This document shows, one piece after another, positions 49,031-57,436 of a stretch of DNA of 64,000 bases (within the stretch, counting starts at the first letter, position 1; each line of letters begins with the position of its first letter). The notes under the pieces are model-generated. The model was given only the letters and a program-made list of their open reading frames with translations, was not told where the DNA came from and searched no databases. The stretch comes from an uncultured Burkholderiales bacterium (GTDB lineage Bacteria; Pseudomonadota; Gammaproteobacteria; Burkholderiales; Burkholderiaceae), in contig CAMLJY010000022.1 of the NCBI GenBank assembly GCA_946480465.1, positions 1 to 64,000 of the forward strand, given 5' to 3'. The position numbers and the translations under genes were made by a program.

Positions 49031-50155
49031 ATGCATGCCGTCCAGGGCCGGCAGGAGGATCTTTTTTCTCCGCCGGCCGCCTTGCCCGCCCCGCCGCCGC
49101 CCGCTCCGGCTGCCGCCCCGGCCCCCGAGCCGGAGGCCGCGGCACGGCCTGGGGCGCCTGCGGGGGATGCGGCACGGCCTGGGGCGCCTGGGGTGGATGC
49201 GGCAGGGCCTCGGCCGGCTGCCGTGGATGCGGCCAGATCCGGGCCGGCCGTGGTGGAGGCGGCAAAGCCTTGGCCGGCCGCGGTGGACGCGGCAAAGCCT
49301 TGGCCGGCCGCGGTGGACGCGGCCCTGTGGCGCGGCGACGAGCTGGGCCAGGCCGTGGCCGAGGTGCAGCCCACCGGCTTTGCCGCGCTGGACCGCGAGC
49401 TGCCCGGCGGCGGCTGGCCCTGCCGCAGCCTGACCGAGCTGCTGCAGCCCCAGCCCGGCGCGCTGGAATGGCGCCTGCTGGGGCCGGCGCTGCGCGCGCA
49501 GTCGGCGGCCGGGCGCGGCATCGTGCTGGTGTCGCCGCCCTGGCGGCCGCACCTGCCGGGCCTGCGCCAGGTGGGGCTGGACGAGCGCCAGCTGGTCTGG
49601 GTGCAGGCCGAGACGGTGGCCGAGCGCCTGTGGTGCACCGAGCAACTGGTGAAGGCCAATGCCTTCGGCGCGCTCGTGGCCTGGCTGCCGCAGGCCCGGC
49701 CCGAGCAAGTGCGCCGGCTGCAGGTGTGCGCGCTGGCGTCCGAGGGGCTGGTGTTCCTGTGCCGGCCGGCCGCCGCGCAGCATGAATCCTCGGCCGCGCC
49801 GTTGCGCGTGCTGGCGCGGCCACGGCCGGACTGGATGCTGGAGCTGCGGGTGCTGAAGCGCCGCGGCCCGGCGCTGGACCAAGCGCTGGAACTCCATGCC
49901 GTGCCGGGGTGCCTGCAGGCGGTGCTGACGCAGCGGACCGCCCGGCCGAGCCGTTTGCTTCCGACCCCGACCCCGACCCCGACCCCGGCCCCGGCCATGG
50001 CCATGGCGCCTGCCCTGGCAGCCGACACCGCCGCGGTCCTGGCCCCGGCATCGGGCATCGCCCCCGGTGCCGTCCCCGTTTCCGAAGGAGCTGCCGATGT
50101 TGTGGGCAGCACTGCTCCTGCCGCCCGGCCCCGACGCTACGCCCCCCTCCGATGA
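49031..50155 (+). CDS. imuA: ImuA, RecA/SulA-like SOS mutagenesis protein with repeat insertions
   Basis: This accessory protein of the ImuA-ImuB-DnaE2 mutasome has 374 residues, longer than usual (about 230-270). The start MHAVQGRQEDLF is chosen for position after the LexA box. Residues 37-96 are six 10-residue repeats (AARPGAPAGD to AAKPWPAAVD) encoded by 30-bp units. The conserved domain follows: LWRGDELGQAVAEVQPTGFAALDRELPGGGWP, LTELL, LVWVQAETVAERLWCTEQ, LASEGLVFLCRP. The last 60 residues are a low-complexity Pro-Thr/Ala tail (PTPTPTPTPAPAMAMA). The final 59 bases overlap imuB. It binds ImuB in known systems and supports translesion synthesis. Confidence 0.9.
   Translation: MHAVQGRQEDLFSPPAALPAPPPPAPAAAPAPEPEAAARPGAPAGDAARPGAPGVDAAGPRPAAVDAARSGPAVVEAAKPWPAAVDAAKPWPAAVDAALWRGDELGQAVAEVQPTGFAALDRELPGGGWPCRSLTELLQPQPGALEWRLLGPALRAQSAAGRGIVLVSPPWRPHLPGLRQVGLDERQLVWVQAETVAERLWCTEQLVKANAFGALVAWLPQARPEQVRRLQVCALASEGLVFLCRPAAAQHESSAAPLRVLARPRPDWMLELRVLKRRGPALDQALELHAVPGCLQAVLTQRTARPSRLLPTPTPTPTPAPAMAMAPALAADTAAVLAPASGIAPGAVPVSEGAADVVGSTAPAARPRRYAPLR
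49139..49318 (+). repeat. 30-bp coding tandem repeat, six copies, in imuA
   Basis: The units begin GCGGCA (GCGGCC in copy 4). Copies 1 and 2 are nearly identical, copies 5 and 6 are exact, and the middle two are diverged. Each encodes ten residues that are Ala/Pro-rich, in front of the conserved ImuA domain. Confidence 0.9.
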
Positions 50156-51410
50156 GGCGCTGCGTGGCATCGCCGCCTGGAGCCTGCAGTTCAGCCCCCG
50201 CGTGGCGATCGCCGACGAAGCCGTCCTCATGGAGGTGGAGGCCAGCGTGCGCCTGTTCGGCGGCAAGCGGCGCCTGCGCGACCGCGTGCTGCAGGAAGCG
50301 AAGGAACTGGGCGTGGCCCAGCTGGCCTGGGCCCCGACCAGCCTGGCGGCGCTGGCCTGCGGCCGCGCCGGCTTCGAGAACGGCCTGCGCCGGCCGCTGC
50401 CCGAACTGCTCGACGGCCTGCCGCTGGACACGCTCAGTGCCGCGCGGCCGCACCTGACCACGCTGGCGCAGCTGGGCTGCCGCACGCTGGGCGACCTGCG
50501 CCGGCTGCCGCGCGGCGGCATCGGCCGGCGCTTCGACCACGCACTGCTCACCGCGCTGGACCGCGCCCATGCCCTGGTGCCCGAGGTGCACGACTGGATC
50601 ACGCTGCCCGACGGCTTCCGCAGCCGGCTGGAGCTGATGTCGCGCGTGGAAGATGCGCCGGCCCTGCTGTTCGGCGCGCGGCGGCTGCTGTTGCAGCTGT
50701 GCGGCTGGCTGGCGGCGCGCCATGCCGGCATCACCGCCTTCACGCTGCGCTGGGCGCACGATGCGATGCGCCCGCGCGAGGTGGGCGAGGGCGGCGCGCT
50801 GGTGATCCGCACCGCGCAGCCCACCCGCGACGTCGAGCACCTGTGCCGGCTGCTGGCCGAGCACCTGGCCAAGACCCGGCTGGAGGCCGCGGTGGGCGAC
50901 CTGGAACTGCTGGCCGACGAGGTGCAGCCGCTGGATGAAAAAAGCGGCTCGCTGCTGCCCGACGTGGTCAACCAGGCCGAATCGCTGAACCTGGTGCTCG
51001 AGCGCCTGGCCGCCCGCCTGGGCCCCGGGCGCGTGCTGCGGCCGGTGGTCACCGAGGACCACCGCCCCGAGTGGATGCAGCGCTGGCAGCCCGCGCCGCA
51101 GCCGCTGCCGAAGAAGCGCGCCCGCAGCAGCACGCTGCCGCAGCCTGCCTTCCTGCTGCCCGAGCCGCTGCGCCTGGCGGTGCGCGACCACAAGCCGATG
51201 TACCAGGGCGTGCTGCAGCTGCTCACCGGGCCGCACCGGGTCGAGGGCGGCTGGTGGCACCGCGCCGGCGAGGGCGAGGCGCAGCACACGCTGAACGTGC
51301 AGCGCGACTACTGGGTCGCCTTCAGCGAGCATGCCGGCGTGCTGTGGATCTACCAGGAGCGTCTGGCCGACGACCAGGCCGCCTGGTACCTGCAGGGCAC
51401 CTTCTCATAG
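50097..51410 (+). CDS. imuB: ImuB, inactive Y-family polymerase-like protein
   Basis: ImuB links the beta clamp, ImuA and DnaE2 at damaged sites. The 437-residue protein has the Y-family layout (LLLPPGPDATPPSDEALRGIAAW start; VAIADEAVLMEVEASVRLFGG palm; LGCRTLGDLRRLPRGGIGRRF helix-hairpin-helix; a little-finger region). It lacks the N-terminal metal-binding Asp motif of active DinB enzymes, as expected for ImuB. The ATG has GAAGGAG six bases upstream and overlaps the imuA tail by 59 bp. The C-terminal third (WWHRAGEGEAQHTLNVQRDYWVAFSEHAGVLWIYQER) is the domain typical of ImuB. Confidence 0.92.
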   Translation: MLWAALLLPPGPDATPPSDEALRGIAAWSLQFSPRVAIADEAVLMEVEASVRLFGGKRRLRDRVLQEAKELGVAQLAWAPTSLAALACGRAGFENGLRRPLPELLDGLPLDTLSAARPHLTTLAQLGCRTLGDLRRLPRGGIGRRFDHALLTALDRAHALVPEVHDWITLPDGFRSRLELMSRVEDAPALLFGARRLLLQLCGWLAARHAGITAFTLRWAHDAMRPREVGEGGALVIRTAQPTRDVEHLCRLLAEHLAKTRLEAAVGDLELLADEVQPLDEKSGSLLPDVVNQAESLNLVLERLAARLGPGRVLRPVVTEDHRPEWMQRWQPAPQPLPKKRARSSTLPQPAFLLPEPLRLAVRDHKPMYQGVLQLLTGPHRVEGGWWHRAGEGEAQHTLNVQRDYWVAFSEHAGVLWIYQERLADDQAAWYLQGTFS

Positions 51411-51413
51411 CGC

Positions 51414-54400
51414 ATGAAAGCAGCGGCCATGCGCGACACCGCGATCCCGCCCTATGCCGAGCTGTGGTGCCTGTCGAACTTCTCGTTCCTGCGCGGCGCC
51501 AGCCAGCCGGAAGAGCTGGTGCGGCGCGCCCATGCGCTGGGTTATGCCGCGCTGGCGCTGGCCGACGAATGCTCGATGGCCGGCATGGTGCGCGCGCACG
51601 TCGCCGCCAAGGAGCTGGGGCTGAAGCTGATCGTCGGCGCGCAGTTCGAGGTGGCGGTGCCGGGCGGCCGCGCGGGGGAGGGCATGGCGCCGTTCACGCT
51701 GGTGCTGCTGGCGCAGAGCATGAACGGCTACGGCAACCTGTGCGAGTTCATCACCCGCCTGCGGCGTGCATCGGACAAGAAGGGCAGCTACCGGCTGCCG
51801 GTCGCCGAGGTCGACGGCCGCGCGCTGGCCGACTGCCTGGTGCTGGCGGCGCCGCGGCGCGGCAGCACGCCGCCGCAGCTGATCACCCTGGCGCGCTGGC
51901 TGCTGCAGCATTTCACCGGCCGCTGCTGGCTGGCCGCCACCCAGCTGCGCCAGCTCGACGACGAGGCCTGGCTGCACCAGCTGCGCGAGGCCAGCGGGCA
52001 CACCGCCATCCCGCTGGTGGCCGCGGGCGACGTGCACATGCATGCCCGCTCGCGCAAGCCGCTGCAGGACGTGATGACCGCCACCCGCCTGGGCCGCCCG
52101 CTGACCGAGTGCGGCCTGGACCTGCAGCCCAATGCCGAGCAGCACCTGCGCACCCGGCTGCGGCTGGCGCAGACCTACCGCCACGCCGCCGGGCTGATGG
52201 AAGAGACGCTGCGCGTGGCCGAGCAGTGCCATTTCACGCTGGACGAACTGCGCTACCAGTACCCGAGCGAGGTGGTGCCCGAAGGCGAGACCCCGGCCAG
52301 CCACCTGCGCCGGCTGACCTACGAAGGCGCCGGCCGCCGCTGGGCCCGCGGCATGCCGGCCCAGGTCCAGGAGCAGATCGAGCACGAGCTGGCCTTGATC
52401 GCCGACCTGAAGTACGAGCACTACTTCCTGACCGTGGCCGACATCGTCGCCTTCGCGCGCTCGCAGGGCATTCTTTGCCAGGGCCGTGGCTCGGCGGCCA
52501 ACTCGGTGGTCTGCTACTGCCTGGGCGTGACCGAGGTCGATCCCGCGCGCACCGCGGTGCTGTTCGAGCGCTTCATCTCCAAGGAGCGCAACGAGCCGCC
52601 GGACATCGACGTCGACTTCGAGCACGAGCGCCGCGAGGAGGTCATCCAGTACCTGTACCGCAAGTACGGCCGCGAGCGTGCCGCGCTGACCGCCACCGTC
52701 ATCAGCTACCGGCCCAAGAGCGCGATCCGCGACGTCGGCAAGGCGCTGGGCTTCAGCCCCGAGACGATCGACCAGCTGGCCAAGGGCCACCACTGGTGGG
52801 ACGGCAGCGCGGTGCGGGCCGACCGCCTGGGCGATGCCGGCCTGGTCCCCGGCGACCTGCAGGTGCAGCAGCTGATGCGCATCACGTCCCAGTTGATCGG
52901 CTTTCCGCGCCACCTGTCGCAGCACGTGGGCGGCTTCGTGCTGACCAAGGACCGCCTCTCGCGGCTGGTGCCGATCGAGAACGCCGCGATGCCCGAGCGC
53001 ACCGTGATCGAGTGGGACAAGGACGACCTGGACGCGGTGGGCCTGCTGAAGGTGGACGTGCTGGCGCTGGGCATGCTGACGGCGATCCGCAAGGCGCTGG
53101 ACTTCATCAGCCAGCGCACGGGCAGCCCGCTGGAGATGCAGGACATCCCGGCCGAGGACGAGACCACCTACGACATGATCTGCCGCGCCGACACCATCGG
53201 CGTGTTCCAGATCGAGAGCCGCGCGCAGATGAGCATGCTGCCGCGCCTGAGGCCGCGAAAGTTCTACGACCTGGTGATCGAGGTCGCGATCGTGCGTCCC
53301 GGCCCGATCCAGGGCGGCATGGTGCACCCGTACCTGAACCGGCGGCAGGGCAAGGAGCCGGAAACCTATCCGAGCGAAGTGCTGCGGCAGGCACTGGAAC
53401 GCACCATGGGCGTGCCGATCTTCCAGGAGCAGGTGATGCAGATCGCCATCCTGGCGGCGGGCTTCACGGCCGGCGAGGCGGATCAGCTGCGCCGCTCGAT
53501 GGCCGCCTGGAAGCGCACCGGCACGCTCGAGAAGTACCACGCCAAGCTCGTCAAGGGCATGACCGACCGCGGCTACGAACCCGCCTTCGCCGAGGCCATC
53601 TTCGAGCAGATCAAGGGCTTCAGCGAATACGGCTTCCCGGAAAGCCATGCCGCCAGCTTCGCGCTGCTGGTCTACGCCAGCTGCTGGATCAAGTGCCACC
53701 ATCCGGCCGAATTCCTGGCCGCGATGCTGAACAGCCAGCCGCTGGGCTTCTACAGCTCCAGCCAGCTGGTGCAGGACGCGCGCCGCCACGACGTGGAGGT
53801 GCGCCCGCCGGACGTGATGGACAGCCCGTGGGACTGCACGCTCGAGAACCCGCCGCCGCACCGGCCCGCGGTGCGGCTGGGGCTGCGCCTGATCTCCGGG
53901 CTGAGGGAGGAATCGGCCCGGCGCATCGCCGCCGCGCGTGCCGAGGCCCCGTTCGACAGCGCCGAGGACCTGGCCCGCCGTGCCGGGCTGGAACAGCACG
54001 AGATGCGCCTGCTCGCCGGCGCGGACGCGCTGCGCAGCCTCTCCGGCCACCGCCGCCAGCAGGTGTGGGACGCCTCGGCGCTGAAGGCCCCGCCCGCGCT
54101 GCTGCGCGACGCGCGCTTCGACGAGGCCACGCTGGACCTGCCCGCCGCGCCCGAGGGCGAGGACATCCTGTTCGACTACGCCACCACCGGCCTCACGCTG
54201 CGCCGCCACCCGATGGCGCTGCTGCGCCCCTTGCTGGCGAAGAAGCGGCTGGCCCGCGCGGTGGACCTGCAGGATGCGCCGGACGGTCGTTTCGTGCGTT
54301 ATGCCGGCATCGTCACGCTGCGCCAGCAGCCGGCCACGGCCAATGGGGTGATCTTCGTCTCGCTGGAGGACGAGACCGGCGTGGTGCAGGTCATCTGCTG

Positions 54401-54569
54401 GAAGAGCGTGCGCGAGGCGCAGCGGCGCGAGCTGCTGCAGTCGCGCCTGCTGGCCGTGCACGGCCGATGGCAGCGCGAAGGCGAGGTGTGCAACCTGATC
54501 GCCGGGCGCCTGGTCGACCTCACCCCCCTGCTGGGGCGGCTGGCCACGGTGTCGCGCGACTTCCACTGA
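51414..54569 (+). CDS. dnaE2: Error-prone DNA polymerase DnaE2 (ImuC)
   Basis: This C-family polymerase performs SOS-induced translesion synthesis. The 1051-residue protein begins 3 bp after the imuB stop. The PHP domain opens YAELWCLSNFSFLRGAS; most DnaE2 proteins have His where Trp stands, so PHP metal binding is degenerate. Palm motifs are GRGSAANSVVCYCLG (about residue 360), PDIDVDFEHERREEVIQY (catalytic Asp pair) and IFQEQVMQIAILAAGFTAGEADQLRRSM. A helix-hairpin-helix region and an OB domain (RYAGIVTLRQQPATANGVIFVSLEDETG) end the protein. Completeness and the LexA box argue for an active cassette. Confidence 0.96.
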   Translation: MKAAAMRDTAIPPYAELWCLSNFSFLRGASQPEELVRRAHALGYAALALADECSMAGMVRAHVAAKELGLKLIVGAQFEVAVPGGRAGEGMAPFTLVLLAQSMNGYGNLCEFITRLRRASDKKGSYRLPVAEVDGRALADCLVLAAPRRGSTPPQLITLARWLLQHFTGRCWLAATQLRQLDDEAWLHQLREASGHTAIPLVAAGDVHMHARSRKPLQDVMTATRLGRPLTECGLDLQPNAEQHLRTRLRLAQTYRHAAGLMEETLRVAEQCHFTLDELRYQYPSEVVPEGETPASHLRRLTYEGAGRRWARGMPAQVQEQIEHELALIADLKYEHYFLTVADIVAFARSQGILCQGRGSAANSVVCYCLGVTEVDPARTAVLFERFISKERNEPPDIDVDFEHERREEVIQYLYRKYGRERAALTATVISYRPKSAIRDVGKALGFSPETIDQLAKGHHWWDGSAVRADRLGDAGLVPGDLQVQQLMRITSQLIGFPRHLSQHVGGFVLTKDRLSRLVPIENAAMPERTVIEWDKDDLDAVGLLKVDVLALGMLTAIRKALDFISQRTGSPLEMQDIPAEDETTYDMICRADTIGVFQIESRAQMSMLPRLRPRKFYDLVIEVAIVRPGPIQGGMVHPYLNRRQGKEPETYPSEVLRQALERTMGVPIFQEQVMQIAILAAGFTAGEADQLRRSMAAWKRTGTLEKYHAKLVKGMTDRGYEPAFAEAIFEQIKGFSEYGFPESHAASFALLVYASCWIKCHHPAEFLAAMLNSQPLGFYSSSQLVQDARRHDVEVRPPDVMDSPWDCTLENPPPHRPAVRLGLRLISGLREESARRIAAARAEAPFDSAEDLARRAGLEQHEMRLLAGADALRSLSGHRRQQVWDASALKAPPALLRDARFDEATLDLPAAPEGEDILFDYATTGLTLRRHPMALLRPLLAKKRLARAVDLQDAPDGRFVRYAGIVTLRQQPATANGVIFVSLEDETGVVQVICWKSVREAQRRELLQSRLLAVHGRWQREGEVCNLIAGRLVDLTPLLGRLATVSRDFH

Positions 54570-54757
54570 ACTCCACGCACCAGTGCCGCCGGCGGTGGGC
54601 ACGGCCGTTGCCTCGCCGGGGCAGGGCACTCGTTGGGAGCGCCCCAGGACTCAGCAAGCCGGGTCCGCGCCCCATGGAGGCCAGAAGCCGCTCGGGAGCG
54701 CCCTTCGGTTTCCTGAGGTGCACACCAAAAGCCGCCACAGGCAGCGCAGGAGGCCCC

Positions 54758-54976
54758 ATGCTCCAGTTCGACCTTGCCCGGCCCCCGCCCGTCGACGCGC
54801 AGTGGCTCGGCAGTTTCATGCACTACTTCCTGAAGCACGAGCCGCGCGCCTCGCCGGTGATCGCGCTGGAGCACGCGCTGCTCGCCCACAAGACCGCCTG
54901 GCTGCTGGAACCCGGCGAGGCGGCGGAGCTGTGGGTGAGCGCCGTGCGCAACCGCGGCTGGCTGCCGCCGCTGTGA
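54758..54976 (+). CDS. Small protein, 72 residues, unknown function
   Basis: This short frame has an AGGAGG ribosome site five bases before the ATG. It reads MLQFDLARPPPVDAQWLG, then FMHYFLKHEPRASPVIALEH, ALLAHKTAWLLEPGEAAELW and VRNRGWLPPL. It is soluble, aromatic-rich and without known motifs. It follows dnaE2 after 188 bp in which no other gene is seen. It might be part of the SOS transcript, but no family is recognised. Confidence 0.55.
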   Translation: MLQFDLARPPPVDAQWLGSFMHYFLKHEPRASPVIALEHALLAHKTAWLLEPGEAAELWVSAVRNRGWLPPL

Positions 54977-55058
54977 CGGCGGTGGCCGCTGTCTTCAGCC
55001 GCTGGGAACGGGCGCCGTGGATGCCCGGACCAGCCTCCGAGCCCCAGGAACCTCCGCC

Positions 55059-55463
55059 ATGACCGCTTTGAATTCCGAACAGCAGCAGGCGCTGCGCCAG
55101 CGCCTGCAAACCCGTGCCCGCATGCTGGGCGGCGAACTGCGCGACCTCTCCGCGGAGCGCCAGGCCACCGGCCCCGCGAAGCGCCCCGCCGAGATGCCGG
55201 ACGACGCCGGCGACCAGGGCGAACAGGTGCAGCGGGACGAAGTGCGCGAAGCGGAACAGAACCGCGATGCCGTGGAACTGGCCGCCATCGACGCCGCGCT
55301 GCGGCGCATGGATGGCGGCCGCTACGGCGCATGCGTCGACTGCGGCATCGACATCCCGCCGGCGCGGCTGCAGGCGCAGCCCGCGGCCGCGCGCTGCGTC
55401 GCCTGCCAGCAGAAGCTCGAATCCAGCGGTGCGCCGCGGGTGCGCGGCGCGGCCGGATTCTGA
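55059..55463 (+). CDS. DksA/TraR-type zinc-finger protein
   Basis: This 134-residue protein has an N-terminal coiled coil (LNSEQQQALRQRLQTRARML) with acidic residues (PDDAGDQGEQVQRDE) at the tip region. A C4 zinc finger follows: YGACVDCG and ARCVACQQ at the C-terminus. This is the architecture of DksA-like secondary-channel regulators of RNA polymerase. The GERYG-type motif appears as GGRYGAC. The ATG is at 55059. Regulation of transcription during stress is inferred from the family. Confidence 0.85.
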   Translation: MTALNSEQQQALRQRLQTRARMLGGELRDLSAERQATGPAKRPAEMPDDAGDQGEQVQRDEVREAEQNRDAVELAAIDAALRRMDGGRYGACVDCGIDIPPARLQAQPAAARCVACQQKLESSGAPRVRGAAGF

Positions 55464-55473
55464 GCGACCTGCC

Positions 55474-56259
55474 TCAGGCGGAAGCCTGGGGCGGGTTCTT
55501 CGGACGGCGGCCGGATCGTTCGTCGCTGGTGGCCGGCTGGGCTTCCGCCTGGCCGTCCTGCCCGTTGCCGGATCCGGTGGCGGACGAAGCGGCCTCGCCG
55601 GCGCGCTGCACCGCTTCGCTGCCGCGCTGGACCTCGCGCTGCACCGCTTCGCCGCCGCGCTGGACCTCTTCGCGTGCCTGCTGCCCGCCCTGGCGCAGCA
55701 TCTCGCCGGCCTGCTCGCCGCTTTGGCGCACCGCGTCGTCGAGCTGGCGGCCGCTTTCGCGGATCACGTTGCGCGCCTGCTGCGAGCCTTCGCGCAGCGT
55801 GTCGCGGAACTCCTGGCCGGCCGACTGCGTGACCCGTTCGGCCTGCTCGGCATGCAGGCGCGCGCTGTCGCAGAGCTGGCGCAGGCCTTCGCCGGTCTGC
55901 TCGCCGATCTCTTGCATGCTCTGTTGCAGGCTGTCGGCCACGGTGGCGGCCTGGGTCTGCACCACGCGGCCGACGTGCTGCTGGAATTCGATGGCCGCGT
56001 CATTGGCGCGTTGGGTGGCTTGCACCAGCTGCTCGGCGCCGGTGACGAAGACGTCGCGTGCGCGGTCGTCGACCTGGTCGAAGACCGACGACCAATCGGG
56101 CCAGCCGAAAGCCGAGGCGGCCCGCGCCTGCGCCTGCCACAGCACGCGCGTGGTGGCGACGTTGATGTCGTAGACCTGGCCGAGGCTGCGCAGCGCAAAG
56201 GCGGTGGCTTGGGCGGCAGACGGCCGAGAGGCGGATGCCGACTGATTTCCCTGTTGCAT
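55474..56259 (-). CDS. Phasin-family protein
   Basis: This 261-residue protein starts MQQGNQSASASR after AAGGAG. The helical first half (TTRVLWQAQARAASAFGWPDWSSVFDQV, ATQRANDAAIEFQQHVGRVVQ) resembles phasins that coat polyhydroxyalkanoate granules. The second half is a long amphipathic coiled coil with repeated patterns (GQEFRDTLREGSQQARNVIRES, RQGGQQAREEVQRGGEAVQREVQRGSEAVQR). The C-terminal tail is disordered. It ends 10 bp from the convergent DksA-like gene. Granule binding is inferred; no pha synthesis gene is in the window. Confidence 0.75.
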   Translation of the reverse strand: MQQGNQSASASRPSAAQATAFALRSLGQVYDINVATTRVLWQAQARAASAFGWPDWSSVFDQVDDRARDVFVTGAEQLVQATQRANDAAIEFQQHVGRVVQTQAATVADSLQQSMQEIGEQTGEGLRQLCDSARLHAEQAERVTQSAGQEFRDTLREGSQQARNVIRESGRQLDDAVRQSGEQAGEMLRQGGQQAREEVQRGGEAVQREVQRGSEAVQRAGEAASSATGSGNGQDGQAEAQPATSDERSGRRPKNPPQASA

Positions 56260-56543
56260 GAAGTACTCCTTTGATGGCCCTGATGACAGGCCGGAAAACG
56301 ATTGGGCTGAGCCCCGCTGAAGAGGCCCGATGCTGCAGGGCAACAAAGATGCCGTAGGCGCCGCGCGGCTTGTCGAAGCCGTCCAAGTCGTTATCGGCCC
56401 TGGACATTCCGGTCCGCGGCGCGCCGGTGCAGCGTCCAGCCGGCGGTTCCGGCGCACAACTTGCGGCAAGGATTGCCCGGCGGCGCAGCCACCCTTCACG
56501 CCCCGGCCCTCAAGACGGCCGCGATGCGGCCGATACGGCGGGC

Positions 56544-56798
56544 ATGACCCGACGCAAAGGCGTTTATTCCTGGGAGAACGAACCGGCCGGCGAACGCCGA
56601 TCGGGATTCCGCACCACGACGGCTTCGGACTGGCAGCAAAGCGCCAACTCCACCTTCTCCGAGCCCAGCCGGCTCGAGCGCGAGCGCCTGCGGCGCCGGC
56701 GCCGCCGCATCAGCGCGCCGGTGGTCGGTGCCGTCGCCGCGGTGCTGCTGACGCTGCTGGCGCTGTCGGTGATGCTCTCGCGGCTGATGTCCAAGTGA
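56544..56798 (+). CDS. Small membrane protein, 84 residues
   Basis: The frame starts MTRRKGVYSWENEPAGERR and has a strongly basic middle (LERERLRRRRRRISAP). One membrane helix follows (VVGAVAAVLLTLLALSVML, residues about 62-80) with a short tail. By the positive-inside rule the long N-terminus is cytoplasmic. No family is recognised. It is divergent from the phasin gene; the 284-bp region between holds no other credible gene. Confidence 0.6.
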   Translation: MTRRKGVYSWENEPAGERRSGFRTTTASDWQQSANSTFSEPSRLERERLRRRRRRISAPVVGAVAAVLLTLLALSVMLSRLMSK

Positions 56799-56857
56799 CA
56801 GTCCGCGAGGCCTCCCCAGCGCAGAATCCGATGACCCGTCCCGCCGGAGTGTTTGCC

Positions 56858-57286
56858 ATGAGCCTGCCGACCCCGCCTGCCCTGCATCCCGCCGCGGCCC
56901 GCTCGCTGGCCTTGTGGCACGACGTGGTGGCGCGCCGCGACGTGGGCCCGCTGCGGACGATCCTGCATCCGCAGGCGGTGTTCCACTCGCCGATGGCGCA
57001 CACGCCGTACCCGGGCGCGGCCGCGGTGATGCTGATCCTGTCGAACGTGGTCCAGGTGTTCGAGGACTTTGCCTACCACCGCCAGCTGGCGAGTGACGAT
57101 GGCCTGAACCTGGTGCTGGAGTTCAGCGCCCGCGTCGGCGAGCGGGAATTGAAGGGCATCGACCTCATCCGCTTCGATGCCGACGGGCTGATCGTCGACT
57201 TCGAGGTCATGGTGCGGCCGATGAGCGGCCTGCAGGCGCTGGGCGACCAGATGGCGCGCCGGCTGGCCGCTGCCGACAAGCGTTAG
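56858..57286 (+). CDS. NTF2-like/SnoaL-type protein
   Basis: This 142-residue protein has the cone-shaped NTF2-like fold pattern: an N-terminal helix (AARSLALWHDVVARRDV), then LRTILHPQAVFHSPMAHTPYPG, strands with LVLEFSARVGERELKGIDLIRFDADGLI, and the final strand VDFEVMVRP. I chose the ATG at 56858 (GGAG ten bases upstream) over one at 56831. Family members include ketosteroid isomerases and polyketide cyclases; no catalytic assignment is possible here. It lies 59 bp after the small membrane protein gene. Confidence 0.75.
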   Translation: MSLPTPPALHPAAARSLALWHDVVARRDVGPLRTILHPQAVFHSPMAHTPYPGAAAVMLILSNVVQVFEDFAYHRQLASDDGLNLVLEFSARVGERELKGIDLIRFDADGLIVDFEVMVRPMSGLQALGDQMARRLAAADKR

Positions 57287-57317
57287 CGCATATTGAGGCT
57301 GCCGGTCGCTCGGCGAC

Positions 57318-57375
57318 GGCGGCGCAGCGCTCGCACGCCGGCGGTCCCGCGGCGGCGCAGCGCTGGCGCGCCGGC
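57318..57375. repeat. 25-bp direct repeat, two copies, period 33 bp
   Basis: Copies at 57318-57342 and 57351-57375 (beginning GGCGGCGCAGCGCT) differ at two positions. Each contains GC-rich self-complementary sequence, and the pair fills the gap between convergent genes. Confidence 0.75.
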
Positions 57376-57436
57376 TGCCCTCGGAAGCGCCCGGCGCCGG
57401 GTGCGCGGCCCCGCGCACCGCGGGGCCGGGTGCCGA

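Noticed and set aside
51405..54629. Minus-strand open frame of 1,074 codons opposite dnaE2
   Set aside because: Its composition (His/Gln/Arg/Leu-rich) is the usual mirror of a GC-rich gene, and dnaE2 on the other strand is certain.
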